Positions 16,319 through 25,342 are shown, numbered from the stretch's first letter. The stretch is DNA of 34,765 nucleotides from Lutibacter sp. (GCA_027449025.1 DAIDMK010000029.1:1-34765); one strand, 5' to 3'. Program-made: numbers and translations. Notes: generated by a model from the sequence alone, not told the origin.

Positions 16319-16357
16319 AAAAAAGGAGTAGATGACTAATATTCCTACTCCTTTTTT
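16319..16357. terminator. Bidirectional terminator between rluE-like gene and coiled-coil gene
   Basis: The stem A6-GGAGTAG (16319-16331) pairs with CTACTCC-T6 (16345-16357), 13 bp with a 13-nt loop. Both strands give a U-rich tail, serving the convergent topB operon and the minus-strand gene at 16429. Confidence 0.8.
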
Positions 16358-16428
16358 ATTAAATTTTTAATCTTAAAATGACTTTTTTAGTGGTCTCACA
16401 AAAACCGCGATATTTTTTTAAAAGATAT

Positions 16429-16812
16429 CTATAAATATTTCAGAAAGAAATCCATCATCTTTTCTTTAAGCTGATAGTGCATATTTACAAATGTTTTCAT
16501 TTCGTCCTTCAGCAACACCTGCTTTTCATGAAATTGCGAATCATTGTTTTTCTCCATATGACCAAGCTGAGCCAATTCTCTCCTTTTCATTCTAATTCTA
16601 TGCCTTAAATGACCCATAACTTCTCGTTCACGGATTATTTTATTTTGAAAACCTTCTAATTGTACCAGAACATCCGATCCGGGATTTCGCATAACAATAT
16701 GCTCTAACTTTTCTTCAAAATAATCCATTTCACTTTCTTGAAACTTCAACTCTCTTTTCCAAACTTCAAGGTTGAAGTTTAAATCACTTAAGAATACTAA
16801 CTGACTTTCCAT
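16429..16812 (-). CDS. Hypothetical helical, coiled-coil protein
   Basis: I do not recognise this 127-residue protein. It is almost entirely predicted helix, rich in Glu, Lys, Arg, Met and His, with heptad-like stretches (RELKFQESEMDYFEEKLEHI and REREVMGHLRHRIRMKRREL). There is no signal peptide or membrane segment. It stands alone, with terminators on both sides (16319-16357 and 16936-16969), so it has its own transcript. Confidence 0.7.
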   Translation of the reverse strand: MESQLVFLSDLNFNLEVWKRELKFQESEMDYFEEKLEHIVMRNPGSDVLVQLEGFQNKIIREREVMGHLRHRIRMKRRELAQLGHMEKNNDSQFHEKQVLLKDEMKTFVNMHYQLKEKMMDFFLKYL

Positions 16813-16935
16813 TTTCGAATCGGTTTTAAATTATTATATGCTAAATTTCGTGATTTTCTTTTAATTTCCCGCTGATATAAATCATAAAGTTTTAACAAAA
16901 TACAACGGCTCATAAAAGCATTTGGATAAAGATAT

Positions 16936-16969
16936 AAAAAAAGCGTTTTAACTAAATTAAAACGCTTTT
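16936..16969 (-). terminator. Terminator of the MacAB-type efflux operon
   Basis: A perfect 13-bp stem (16939-16951 with 16957-16969, core AAGCGTTTTAA) with a 5-nt loop is followed on the minus strand by seven T (16936-16942). It lies just downstream of the adaptor gene stop. Confidence 0.85.
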
Positions 16970-17004
16970 AAATTATTCACGAAATTGAGGCTTTAAATAT
17001 TTTA

Positions 17005-18120
17005 TTATTTGCCTTCTTTATCTTCGTCTTCTTTTTTGGAAGTTTTATTCCAAATCTTTATATCATCTTCTATAGTAAGGCCTGATAAAATTTCAACATT
17101 CACACCATCTGAAATACCAAGATCCACATCTCTTTTTTCAAATTTTTGATCTCCAGTTTTAATTTCTACATAAGGTTTCTCGGTTTTTTTGTCAAATTGC
17201 AACAGGGCTTCTTTAATGGAAAGCACGCTGTCCTTTTTTTCTAAAACGATATCAGCGTTTGCACTATATCCTGCTCTCACAAAAAAATCATCATCTAAGG
17301 TAAGATCTCCTTTAATTTTAAATTGAACTGCGCCATTTTCTTCAGTTCCTTTTGGAGCGATAAAGTTTAATTTCGCTGGATATTTTTTCTTCTCAATAGC
17401 GCCCAATGAAACTTCCAAAACTGTTCCTTTTTTAATTTTTCCTACTTCAGCTTCATCAACTTTACCCTCAAAAATCATTTTGGTCATATCGGCAATGGTT
17501 GCAATGGTTGTTCCGGCATTGAAGGTATTGCTCTCAATTACCTGATTTCCTATACGAACTGGAATTTCTAAAACGGTTCCTGAAATTTCTGCTTTCACAA
17601 AAGTATTGGCTGTTTCTCCCATTCCTGCAGCAGAGCCTTTTCTAATAATATCTAAATTATTCTGGGCATTGTTTAATTCAGACCTAGAATTGTTAAAATT
17701 CAATTCGGCAGTTTCAAACTCCTGTTTTGAAATAACGCCTTTTTCAAAAAGACCTTTATTTCTATCGTACAGAATTTTAGTGTTGTTATAGAGTAATTGT
17801 GCAGTTTTCACACTGCCTTGTGCACTATTTAAGGATTGTACATTTGGAACGACACGAATGGTGGCAATTAAGTCGCCAACCTTAACTTTCGCGCCTTCTA
17901 CTACATAAATACGATCAATAATTCCTGAAACTTTGGGTTTAATTTCTACTTCTTCCAAAGGAATTACTTTTCCTGTTGCAACCGTTTTTCTGACAATATT
18001 TGTTACAAATGGTTTTTCTGTTTCGTACTCAATAGGAGATTTACTATTTTTTGCCCCAAACCAAGCCAAAACAGCTATCAATGCTACTCCTATTGCTCCA
18101 AAAATTATAGTTTTTTTCAT
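17005..18120 (-). CDS. Efflux periplasmic adaptor (HlyD/MacA type)
   Basis: This 371-residue membrane fusion protein has one N-terminal membrane helix (about 4-22), a biotinyl-lipoyl half (KPKVSGIIDRIYVVEGAKVKVGDLI), a long helical hairpin (about 98-165) and a returning lipoyl half (KAEISGTVLEIPVRIGNQV), then beta-barrel and membrane-proximal domains. It would link the inner-membrane ABC pair to an outer-membrane channel, whose gene is not in the window. It is the last gene of the operon, 140 nt after the second permease. The C-terminus is lysine- and glutamate-rich (KEDEDKEGK). Confidence 0.9.
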   Translation of the reverse strand: MKKTIIFGAIGVALIAVLAWFGAKNSKSPIEYETEKPFVTNIVRKTVATGKVIPLEEVEIKPKVSGIIDRIYVVEGAKVKVGDLIATIRVVPNVQSLNSAQGSVKTAQLLYNNTKILYDRNKGLFEKGVISKQEFETAELNFNNSRSELNNAQNNLDIIRKGSAAGMGETANTFVKAEISGTVLEIPVRIGNQVIESNTFNAGTTIATIADMTKMIFEGKVDEAEVGKIKKGTVLEVSLGAIEKKKYPAKLNFIAPKGTEENGAVQFKIKGDLTLDDDFFVRAGYSANADIVLEKKDSVLSIKEALLQFDKKTEKPYVEIKTGDQKFEKRDVDLGISDGVNVEILSGLTIEDDIKIWNKTSKKEDEDKEGK

Positions 18121-18260
18121 TAGTTTTTATTTATTAAATGATTCAAAAATTGAAAGATTAAAAATTCTTATTTACTTATTTATTACTGTTTATTCAAAAA
18201 TTGAAAATTTATTACTTTTAATTATTCCTTTTTAATTGTTAATTATCAATTTTCAATTGA
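18121..18260. other. AT-rich spacer with short repeats inside the efflux operon
   Basis: This 140-nt gap is very AT-rich and contains TTCAAAAATTGAAA, itself nearly palindromic, twice (about 18141 and 18193), plus TCAATTTTCAATTG near 18247. No terminator is evident, so it may be spacer or an RNA-processing or regulatory site separating the adaptor from the permeases. Confidence 0.4.
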
Positions 18261-19508
18261 TTATTCTTCTCTTAATGCTTCTATTGGTCTGATGCTAACG
18301 GCTGTATGCGCAGGAATTAATCCAATTAAAGTTCCTAAAACCACCAATGTTATTGCCGCAATTAAAATTACGGGAATATCAACTGTTGGGTTTGATAAAG
18401 CTGCTTCTTCCCCTTTTCCCAAAGTAGCATCGATAACCATTAAAACCAATCCGCCAGAAATAATTCCCAATGCACCTGCGATACTTGTTAAAAATACCGA
18501 TTCCAAAATAATTTGACGCTTAATCTCCCAAGGTTTGGCTCCCAATGCGCGTCTGATTCCTATTTCCTTTGTGCGTTCTTTAACGGTAATTAACAAAATA
18601 TTTCCAATAGCAAATACGCCAGCAATTAAGGTTGCTATACCAACAAACCAGGTTAAAAATTGCATTCCTTTAATAAAACCGGTCACTTTTGCGATTTCTT
18701 TTCCTAAGTTAAAACTGCCAAACGCCCTTTCATCTTCTGGATGAACTTTGTGCAAATTTTTCAATAATAACTTCACATCTGCTTCAATTTGTGTAATGTC
18801 AAATCCAGGTTTCCCAGTTATCATCATCCAACCAACATCATCTCCTCTATTATATACCTGTTGAAATGTGGTAAAAGGAATATGGATATTTCCCTGTGGG
18901 CCTCCGCTGCCAATTTGGCCTTTTTTATACATGCCAACCACTTTATAATTGATGTTATTTATTTTAATATAGGTTCCAATGGGTTGTACATCTTTATCAA
19001 AAAGTTGTTTGTAAATTTCTTCTTCAATAACACATACTTTTTTCTTTTCAATAATATCATTATTATTGATAAACCTTCCGTAAACCATATCCATTTTTTG
19101 AACTTCATCAAGTTCAGGATAATCACCAAAAATTCCGAAGTTTCCTGATTTAAAGTCATTTACTGCCAAGGCTTGGTCCTGAAGACGTGGCACGACGAAT
19201 TCCAAACCCAGAATTTCTTTTTTGATACTCTCTAAATCTGCCATTTTAAGAGTAAGTGATTTTCCTTCCTGAAAGCCTTTGAATGGTTTGCTGGTTTGTT
19301 GTGCCCAAACAAAAACGCTGTTGGTTGCAAAACTTCCAAATAATTTATTGAAATTATTTTCTACGCCTTTTGCGGCGCCCAATAAAACAACCAATAAAAA
19401 AATACCCCACATTACACCAATAATAGTAATTGCAGTACGCGTTTTATTTTTGCGAATGCTGCTATATATTTCTTGCCAAGTATCTGTGTCAAATAAAAAT
19501 TTAATCAT
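18261..19508 (-). CDS. MacB-like ABC permease, second of pair
   Basis: This 415-residue permease has the MacB/FtsX topology: one membrane helix near 20-45, a periplasmic MacB core domain (about 50-280), then three helices in the FtsX domain with KERTKEIGIRRALGAKPWEI between the first two. It ends in VSIRPIEALREE, typical of the family. It lies 1 nt after the first permease, so the two probably form a heterodimer. Unlike E. coli MacB, the ATPase is a separate protein. Confidence 0.92.
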   Translation of the reverse strand: MIKFLFDTDTWQEIYSSIRKNKTRTAITIIGVMWGIFLLVVLLGAAKGVENNFNKLFGSFATNSVFVWAQQTSKPFKGFQEGKSLTLKMADLESIKKEILGLEFVVPRLQDQALAVNDFKSGNFGIFGDYPELDEVQKMDMVYGRFINNNDIIEKKKVCVIEEEIYKQLFDKDVQPIGTYIKINNINYKVVGMYKKGQIGSGGPQGNIHIPFTTFQQVYNRGDDVGWMMITGKPGFDITQIEADVKLLLKNLHKVHPEDERAFGSFNLGKEIAKVTGFIKGMQFLTWFVGIATLIAGVFAIGNILLITVKERTKEIGIRRALGAKPWEIKRQIILESVFLTSIAGALGIISGGLVLMVIDATLGKGEEAALSNPTVDIPVILIAAITLVVLGTLIGLIPAHTAVSIRPIEALREE

Positions 19509-19509
19509 A

Positions 19510-20739
19510 TTATTCGTCGTTTAATGCTACTATTGGTTTGATTCTTGCCGCTCTTTTAGCAGGGATATATCCTGCAATGGTGCCTGCTATAATAAGCACA
19601 ATTGTTGCGCCAACAACCACATAAGTTTCTACACTCGGGTTCAAAATAAAATATTTTTCTAAACTGTCCCCTAAAGCTTTTAGGGCAAATACACCAATCA
19701 ACAATCCTGTGTAACCCGCCAACGCAGTAATAAAGATAGATTCCATCATAATCATTCCAATAATATTACTTGGCGTTGCACCCAATGCTTTTCTGATTCC
19801 CAGTTCTTTTGTTCTTTCTTTTACGATGTAAACCATAATATTGCTGATACCGATAACACCTGCAACCAAAGTTCCTATTCCAATAAAAAGTATTATCACA
19901 TTTAAAACACCCATAAATTGTTGCACATTTTTGGCCCCTTCTGCATAATTTTGAACACGAATAGCAGATTGGTCTCGAGGGTCAACCTTGTGTTTTTCTT
20001 TCAGCACTTGCGTCAACTGGTTTGAAAATGCAATGGCTTCAGCGATACTTAATTTTGGGTTAAAGGTTAAACCAAATCGATCCAACTCATCATTGGGCTT
20101 ATAAATTCCCTGCAAAGTTGTAAAAGGCGCGTAAATAAAACGTTCATCATTATCCCCACCAGGATCGCTAAAAACACCAACAACTCTATAGGAAAGTCCG
20201 TCAAGTACAATATTTTTTCCCAAAGCCGACTTATTTCCGAACAAATCTTTTTCAACCAATCTTCCTATGGCAATTACTTTTCCTTTCTTTTTGATATCCA
20301 ACACACTCAAAAATCGTCCAGTTTCAATAACAGCCGATTCCAGCGGAAGATAGTCAGGATAAACACCTCTTACTGTATATTGATTTTGCTCGCCCTTGTA
20401 GGATGCTTGTGCAAACCGTTCGATATTTGGACTGAAAAATTGAATTTTATCTTCAAATTCTTTATTGATGAATTTAGAATCATCATTTCTAAACTGAATT
20501 TTTCTTCCACTTTGTAGTCCTTTATAAGGTTTTGTAGTATTTCCTGATCTTATATAAATTGAGTTTTGGGAATCTCCAGCAAATTGTTTTTCAAAAGTGT
20601 GTTTTAAGCCATTTCCAATGCCAAACAACAAGGTAAACAATAAAATGGCAAATGCAATGGTAAAACCGGAAAGCGCAGTTCGCAGTTTATTTTTGCGAAC
20701 TGTCTGAAAAATTTCTTGCCAACGATCTAAATCGAACAT
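19510..20739 (-). CDS. MacB-like ABC permease, first of pair
   Basis: This 409-residue paralogue of the following gene has the same layout: N-terminal helix (about 20-45), MacB periplasmic core, and a C-terminal FtsX domain with KERTKELGIRKALGATPSNI and the closing ARIKPIVALNDE. It starts 3 nt after the ATPase stop and ends 1 nt before its partner. The substrate is unknown; such systems export peptides, antibiotics or lipoproteins. Confidence 0.92.
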   Translation of the reverse strand: MFDLDRWQEIFQTVRKNKLRTALSGFTIAFAILLFTLLFGIGNGLKHTFEKQFAGDSQNSIYIRSGNTTKPYKGLQSGRKIQFRNDDSKFINKEFEDKIQFFSPNIERFAQASYKGEQNQYTVRGVYPDYLPLESAVIETGRFLSVLDIKKKGKVIAIGRLVEKDLFGNKSALGKNIVLDGLSYRVVGVFSDPGGDNDERFIYAPFTTLQGIYKPNDELDRFGLTFNPKLSIAEAIAFSNQLTQVLKEKHKVDPRDQSAIRVQNYAEGAKNVQQFMGVLNVIILFIGIGTLVAGVIGISNIMVYIVKERTKELGIRKALGATPSNIIGMIMMESIFITALAGYTGLLIGVFALKALGDSLEKYFILNPSVETYVVVGATIVLIIAGTIAGYIPAKRAARIKPIVALNDE

Positions 20740-20742
20740 AAT

Positions 20743-21435
20743 TTATATGGTTACTTTTTTATTTACTTTTTCATCGCTAATAATAACGCCGTCTTTCAAT
20801 CTTACAATTCTGTCTGTTTCAGCTGCAATATCTTCTTCATGTGTAATGACAAATACCGTCATTCCTTCACGATTAATTTCTTTTAGCAATTCCATTACTT
20901 GATGAGAAGTTGTTGAATCCAATGCACCTGTTGGCTCATCGGCCAACACTACTTTTGGATTGGTAACCAAAGCACGTGCTATGGCAACACGTTGTTTTTC
21001 ACCTCCCGAAAGTTCGTTCGGTAAATGTTCAGCCCGGTCTTTTAATCCTACTTTATCTAGATATTGCAAGGCGATTTTATTTCTTTCCTTCCGTCCTATT
21101 CCTTGATAATATAAAGGCAAGGCTACATTTTCCAAGGCGCTTTTATAATTTATCAGATTAAAGGACTGGAATACAAAACCTAAAAATTTATTTCTTAAAA
21201 TTGCGGCTTTTTTCTCATCTAAATTTTCAATTAATTGTCCGTTTAAATAATATTTTCCCGTATCATGACCGTCCAACAAACCAACAATATTTAGCAAGGT
21301 GGATTTTCCCGAACCCGAAGATCCCATAATAGATACAAATTCCCCTTCTTTTATATGTAAATCCAAGCCTTTTAATACATGGAGAGAACCTTTTCCGATT
21401 GGATAAGATTTATGAAGCTTTTCAATTTTAATCAT
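20743..21435 (-). CDS. ABC transporter ATPase (LolD/MacB type)
   Basis: This 230-residue ATPase has Walker [10 protein letters not shown] (38-46), the Q-loop glutamine (Gln90), signature [15 protein letters not shown] (142-156), Walker [13 protein letters not shown] (162-173) and the switch histidine in VITHEED. Length and the [13 protein letters not shown] start match the LolD/MacB group. It is the first gene of the four-gene efflux operon and energises the two FtsX-type permeases. No perfect -7 box was found upstream. Confidence 0.93.
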   Translation of the reverse strand: MIKIEKLHKSYPIGKGSLHVLKGLDLHIKEGEFVSIMGSSGSGKSTLLNIVGLLDGHDTGKYYLNGQLIENLDEKKAAILRNKFLGFVFQSFNLINYKSALENVALPLYYQGIGRKERNKIALQYLDKVGLKDRAEHLPNELSGGEKQRVAIARALVTNPKVVLADEPTGALDSTTSHQVMELLKEINREGMTVFVITHEEDIAAETDRIVRLKDGVIISDEKVNKKVTI

Positions 21436-21532
21436 TTGGTAATTGTTTTTTCTAAATTAAAAATTGCCATTGAGAGTGATTATTAATTATATGTTAAAAG
21501 AAACTTTAAATTTAAATCAATAATTTTACGCA

Positions 21533-21934
21533 ATGAACAATTTTGAGAACAAATCAATTATTTTTTTTGATGGTGTTTGTAACCTCTGCAATGCTTCGGT
21601 AAATTTTGTGATTAAACACGATAAAAAAGCACAATTTTTATTTGTCTCCTTTCAATCAGACGCTGCAAAAGAAATATTGTTACATTTCAATTTAAAAAAT
21701 TTGAATGCAGACACTTTAATATTGATTGAAAAAAATAGCGTATATGATAAATCAACTGCAGCACTCAAAATCGCCAAGCATCTAGATGGCGTGTTTAAAA
21801 CATTATATGTGTTTCTTATAGTACCGAAAATTTTTAGAGACATAATTTATGTTTTTATTGCAAAAAACCGTTATCGATGGTTTGGCAAAAAGGAAAGTTG
21901 CATAATTCCTTCCAAAAATCAAAAAAAAATATAA
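21533..21934 (+). CDS. DCC-family thiol-disulfide oxidoreductase-like protein (DUF393)
   Basis: This 133-residue protein has the defining motif FDGVCNLCN (DxxCxxC, residues 13-21), where the cysteine pair resembles a thioredoxin-type redox site, and the FVSFQSDAAKEIL block. It ends in RYRWFGKKESCIIPS, typical of the family. Function is not established for the family; no signal peptide is present. It is a single-gene unit divergent from the efflux operon (97-nt spacer). Confidence 0.88.
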   Translation: MNNFENKSIIFFDGVCNLCNASVNFVIKHDKKAQFLFVSFQSDAAKEILLHFNLKNLNADTLILIEKNSVYDKSTAALKIAKHLDGVFKTLYVFLIVPKIFRDIIYVFIAKNRYRWFGKKESCIIPSKNQKKI

Positions 21935-22092
21935 CTAATCAGTTTATCCTTCATACTCAAATTTAGCAAGTACCAGGTTTTAAAAAGTTTTGGTTCTTAC
22001 AAAATATCACAGCAATAAAATATCCTGTTTGCTGCAGTGATTGATAGCACCATTGTTTTTGATTGTGCAAAAAAAAAAAAATTTATTGATAC

Positions 22093-22206
22093 AGAAATAA
22101 AAAAGCGACTAAGTTAAAGTAACCTTTTAACTTAATCGCTATAATATACCCTGCTTAATTTTGTTAAGCTTTTTCAGTAGTCTCTTTAAATTGACTGCGT
22201 TTTTTG
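22093..22206 (-). repeat. 3'-end repeat with terminator, copy A (after the E2 gene)
   Basis: This 114-bp segment is about three-quarters identical to 28858-28970, which follows clpS. On the minus strand it starts with a short frame reading RSQFKETTEKA and ends in the terminator hairpin. Both copies have the same orientation relative to the gene they follow. Confidence 0.7.
22099..22139 (-). terminator. Terminator downstream of the E2 gene
   Basis: On the minus strand, 14 bp (22126-22139 with 22105-22118, core GATTAAGTTAAA) with one G-U pair and a 7-nt loop are followed by six T. Confidence 0.85.
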
Positions 22207-22252
22207 TGATAAATAATAATCGAATGCACGAAACTTTTATACAATTTATTTA

Positions 22253-23575
22253 TTAGAATTCCGCTTTAACATCCCAAGCTTCTAGATTTTCTTTAACTGC
22301 TTTAATAAACATTCCTCCCAAGGCACCATTCACAACGCGATGGTCATAAGAGTGTGAGATAAACATTTTATGGCGGATTCCTATAAAATCTCCGTCGGGT
22401 GTTTCAATAACGGCAGGTACTTTGCGCACAGCGCCCAAGGCCAAAATTGCCACTTGCGGTTGGTTAATGATGGGTGTTCCAAAAACACTTCCAAAACTTC
22501 CAACATTGGTTACGGTATAAGTTCCACCCTGAATATCATCGGGTTTTAATTGTCCTTTTCTTGCTCTATCGGCTAAATCATTAACGGCTTTGGTCATTCC
22601 AACCAAATTTAATTGATCTGCATTTTTAATGACGGGTACAATTAAATTTCCGTCAGCCAAAGATGCCGCCATGCCTAAATTAATCGATTTTCTTTTGATA
22701 ATCCTATCGCCATCAACAGAGATATTAATCATTGGAAATTTTTTAATGGTATTGGCAACGGCCATCATAAATATAGGTGTATAGGTAATTTTTTCTCCTT
22801 CACGCACAAAAAACTGGTCCTTAACACGATCTCGCCATTTTACAATATTGGTAACATCAACTTCAATAAAGGATTGTACATGTGCGGAAGTTTGAACGGA
22901 AGCCACCATATGATGTGCAACCATTTTACCCATTCGACTCATTTCCATAATTTCGTCTTCCCCACTCACCGATATTGGCACAGCAGCTTTAACAGTTTCT
23001 ACTGCTGCTTTTGGTTGCTGAACTTCTTCCGCAATAATTTCTTTTTTAACCTGCTTAGCGGCTCCTCTGCCGCTTTCAATATAAGCCAAAATATCATTTT
23101 TGGTAACCCTGTCATCTTTTCCCGTTCCAATAATAGCTTCCAATTCTTCCATGGAAACATTTTCTGTTGTAGCGATGTTTCTAACTAAAGGAGAAAAGAA
23201 TTTACCAGATTCTGAAACTTTACCAATGCTTGTAGCTTCAATCGTTTTTTCAACTTCTTTCTCAATGGCTGCTGCTTCATTTGATATGTCTTCAGAAACT
23301 GAAATTATAGCAGCTTCTTCTTTGGTATTTTCATTCAAAGTTTCAATAATGGCAATGGTTTCGCCTACTTTTACAATAGCATCCGCCTCAAATAAAAGTT
23401 CAACCAAAGTTCCTTCCACATCACTTGGCACTTCAGAATCTACTTTATCAGTTGCAATTTCAACAATTGCCTCATCCATTTCTATATGATCACCAACATT
23501 TTTCAACCATGAAATGATTGTCGCTTCTGCAACGCTTTCGCCCATTTTGGGAAGTTTTATTTCGAATCTAGCCAT
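22253..23575 (-). CDS. 2-oxo acid dehydrogenase E2, dihydrolipoyl acyltransferase
   Basis: This 440-residue E2 has an N-terminal lipoyl domain with the modified lysine in ATDKVDSEVPS (Lys44), an E3/E1-binding domain (about 130-175, FFSPLVRNIA...) and a C-terminal acyltransferase domain. The catalytic motif reads SYDHRVVNGALGG: His412 is kept, but the usual Asp of DHRxxDG is Asn416. It transfers an acyl group from lipoamide to CoA; branched-chain and 2-oxoglutarate complexes are both possible. No E1 or E3 gene adjoins it. I start at MARFEIKLPKMGE (23575), the family N-terminus, rather than eight codons earlier. A -7 box lies 21 nt upstream. Confidence 0.9.
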   Translation of the reverse strand: MARFEIKLPKMGESVAEATIISWLKNVGDHIEMDEAIVEIATDKVDSEVPSDVEGTLVELLFEADAIVKVGETIAIIETLNENTKEEAAIISVSEDISNEAAAIEKEVEKTIEATSIGKVSESGKFFSPLVRNIATTENVSMEELEAIIGTGKDDRVTKNDILAYIESGRGAAKQVKKEIIAEEVQQPKAAVETVKAAVPISVSGEDEIMEMSRMGKMVAHHMVASVQTSAHVQSFIEVDVTNIVKWRDRVKDQFFVREGEKITYTPIFMMAVANTIKKFPMINISVDGDRIIKRKSINLGMAASLADGNLIVPVIKNADQLNLVGMTKAVNDLADRARKGQLKPDDIQGGTYTVTNVGSFGSVFGTPIINQPQVAILALGAVRKVPAVIETPDGDFIGIRHKMFISHSYDHRVVNGALGGMFIKAVKENLEAWDVKAEF

Positions 23576-23596
23576 TTTGTTATTTATTTTGATCAG

Positions 23597-23604
23597 CAAA
23601 TTTA
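23597..23604 (-). promoter_or_regulatory. -7 promoter box for the E2 gene
   Basis: TAAATTTG on the minus strand matches TAnnTTTG, 21 nt before the MARFE start. Its overlap with the longer frame also supports the shorter start. Confidence 0.5.
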
Positions 23605-23759
23605 CAAAAAAAGAGGGATTTTTGCTTGCCCTTATTATTATAAAAAATATAACTCATTTTATTTATTGCCCCTTTAACAATTAATGCCGTAAAAACAATC
23701 ATAAATTGTGAAGAATAAAATTTATCCTCTAAAAAGCTAGTTTTTTAATGAGTAGTAAT

Positions 23760-23797
23760 TTACATTAATATGTAATAACAGTTACATTAATATGTAA
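23760..23797 (+). promoter_or_regulatory. Two tandem TTACAT-TAAT-ATGTAA inverted repeats
   Basis: The same 16-nt inverted repeat occurs at 23760-23775 and 23782-23797, 22 bp apart, i.e. about two helical turns. A related site, TTACACTTGCATGTAA, lies in copy 2 (25603-25618). The form fits a dimeric transcription factor; I cannot name it. Confidence 0.5.
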
Positions 23798-23891
23798 CAT
23801 AAATAGCCTTCAAACTGGACTATACAATATATAAACAATCTAAATAAGCGACAACTACTTGATTTTTAGTATGTTACATTTCTACAGAAGA

Positions 23892-23903
23892 TGACTTAAA
23901 TCA
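23892..23903 (+). promoter_or_regulatory. CRP/FNR-like site, copy 1
   Basis: TGACTTAAATCA has the TGA(T/C)-N4-ATCA form of FNR/DNR-type operators. It lies 28 nt before a TTG (23920-23922) that may be the -33 element, the same spacing as in copy 2. Confidence 0.6.
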
Positions 23904-24042
23904 TAGATAAAAATTAAAGTTGGTCATAATTTTACAACTGCTCATTGCACATTATAAGTAATAGCGAATTCTAAAAAATCTAAAATCAATGAATTTATCT
24001 TTGATTTTAACAACAAGTTTAACAAAAATAATAACAAATTTT

Positions 24043-25281
24043 ATGAAACAATTTAAATCTAAATTAGTCTTAACAGTTGCAATTACAATATCTCTAGCGA
24101 GTTGTACGTTTGACGACAACGCAAATTATTCAGAATTTAATTCAAGTACTGATGAATTATTGGTAAAAAAATTCAAAACAGCCCCAATTTTTGATGGTGA
24201 AATAGATGAAGTATGGAGTACAACAAGGCCTTTACTAAGCGAAGCTTCGGTTTCTTCTGCTGGAAGTAGGGTAATAACCTTAAATGAATCAAGCAACGGC
24301 AACACAGCCCTAGAGCCAAATGATTTATTTGAACCTTATACTGGTGAAAGTTACAAGTACTCTTTACGTGGCGGTCATGATGGAGAATATCTTTATTTAT
24401 TATTAGAATTTGAGGATGCAGAAGATAGCCAAGACAGAGAATCATTCTATTTTGATCCAGCTACCAAAACTTGGAAACAAGAAAATAAATATGCAAATAA
24501 TAAAAATGATAAATTCTACGAAGATAAATTTGCAGTGATGTTCCCTATAAAAGTAAATGGTACTTATCCTGAAGGATTTGCAACAGGTACTTGTACTGTA
24601 ACATGTCACAGTGGCTTAAGCAACCCTGCACCAGGGCAGAAAACCACAAGACACTATATGAAAAACGCTGGGGAATTAGCTGATTTATGGCATTGGAAAC
24701 GTAACAGAAATGCACTTTCTCTATCAGTGGATGATGGTTATGTAACAACTGATCCTAATGCTGGCAAAGCTTCTGCCAATGGTAGAAAAAGTGATGAAGG
24801 AGTAAAAATGTATAACGATAATCCAGTATTTACAGATGCAGTAACTGGTATGAAAGGGCCTAAATGGGTTAAAAAAGATCAAACAAATTATTATTGGATA
24901 ACTGATGCAGAATTGGCATCTGGGGCTGCTCAAACAGTAACCGGTGTTGCTGTTAACGGTACTTTAACATTATCTGATGGGGCAACAATTGATCCTAATA
25001 GAGAATTATCTAATTACGCACAAGGAGTTGGTCTAAAACGCTTCCCAAGTATTACAATTAATCCAGGAGGAGCAGGAAATGACTTTAGAACTGACACTCA
25101 AGTTAGAGCCAAACACAATGGTAAAGGATGGCAAATTGAAATTAAACGTAAATTAAATACTGGTGACCCTAAAGATGCTGTGTTTGTTGTAGGAGAAGAA
25201 ATTGCCTTTGGATTATCTATATTTAACAATGCAGCCATTGCACATGGAATGAGTAATTTCAAAACGATGAAAATTGAATAA
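24043..25281 (+). CDS. Heme-binding lipoprotein with ethylbenzene-dehydrogenase-like domain
   Basis: This 412-residue protein begins with a lipoprotein signal peptide (lipobox LASC, Cys21). Most of it resembles the EB_dh domain found in the heme-binding gamma subunit of ethylbenzene dehydrogenase and related cytochromes: APIFDGEIDEVWSTTRPL near 48-65 and ELADLWHWKRNRNA near 211-224. A covalent heme site of the rarer CX3CH form, CTVTCH (184-189), lies within the domain. It should sit in a membrane facing the periplasm or surface and carry electrons. I start at MKQFKSK, which begins the signal peptide, not 18 codons earlier. It has its own terminator and a promoter region shared with the next gene. 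Confidence 0.82.
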   Translation: MKQFKSKLVLTVAITISLASCTFDDNANYSEFNSSTDELLVKKFKTAPIFDGEIDEVWSTTRPLLSEASVSSAGSRVITLNESSNGNTALEPNDLFEPYTGESYKYSLRGGHDGEYLYLLLEFEDAEDSQDRESFYFDPATKTWKQENKYANNKNDKFYEDKFAVMFPIKVNGTYPEGFATGTCTVTCHSGLSNPAPGQKTTRHYMKNAGELADLWHWKRNRNALSLSVDDGYVTTDPNAGKASANGRKSDEGVKMYNDNPVFTDAVTGMKGPKWVKKDQTNYYWITDAELASGAAQTVTGVAVNGTLTLSDGATIDPNRELSNYAQGVGLKRFPSITINPGGAGNDFRTDTQVRAKHNGKGWQIEIKRKLNTGDPKDAVFVVGEEIAFGLSIFNNAAIAHGMSNFKTMKIE

Positions 25282-25342
25282 TCATTCAATATTATAATAA
25301 TTTTTCTCTAATAAGACAAAATTAATTATCCCAAAGAGTACT

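Larger units (their letters stand above)
21935..22252. other. Intergenic region with imperfect hairpin, A13 tract and terminator repeat
   Basis: Of these 318 nt, the right half holds the terminator repeat described separately. The left half contains an imperfect inverted repeat (ATCACAGCAA near 21998 with TTGCTGCAGTGAT near 22029) and a run of 13 A at 22069-22081. No open frame has protein character. Confidence 0.5.
23665..23930 (+). promoter_or_regulatory. Cytochrome upstream module, copy 1
   Basis: This region is homologous to 25458-25751 upstream of the hexaheme gene. Shared blocks are ATTGCC...ACAATTAA...CATAAATTGT at the left, TAAACA-TCTAAATAAG in the middle, and GATGA-TTAAATCAT...TTAAAGTTGGT at the right. 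From the second TTACAT repeat to the TTG box the two copies are co-linear with no net length change. Confidence 0.75.

Noticed and set aside
18789-19148. 119-codon plus-strand frame opposite the MacB-like permease
   Set aside because: Rich in Ile, Asn and Phe, as expected from antisense reading of an AT-rich gene; no start context or family.
22069-22081. Run of 13 A as a phase-variation tract
   Set aside because: It is not within or next to a start codon or promoter that I can recognise.
22874-23489. Two plus-strand open frames opposite the E2 gene
   Set aside because: They are antisense shadows of the conserved E2 coding sequence and read as low-complexity protein.
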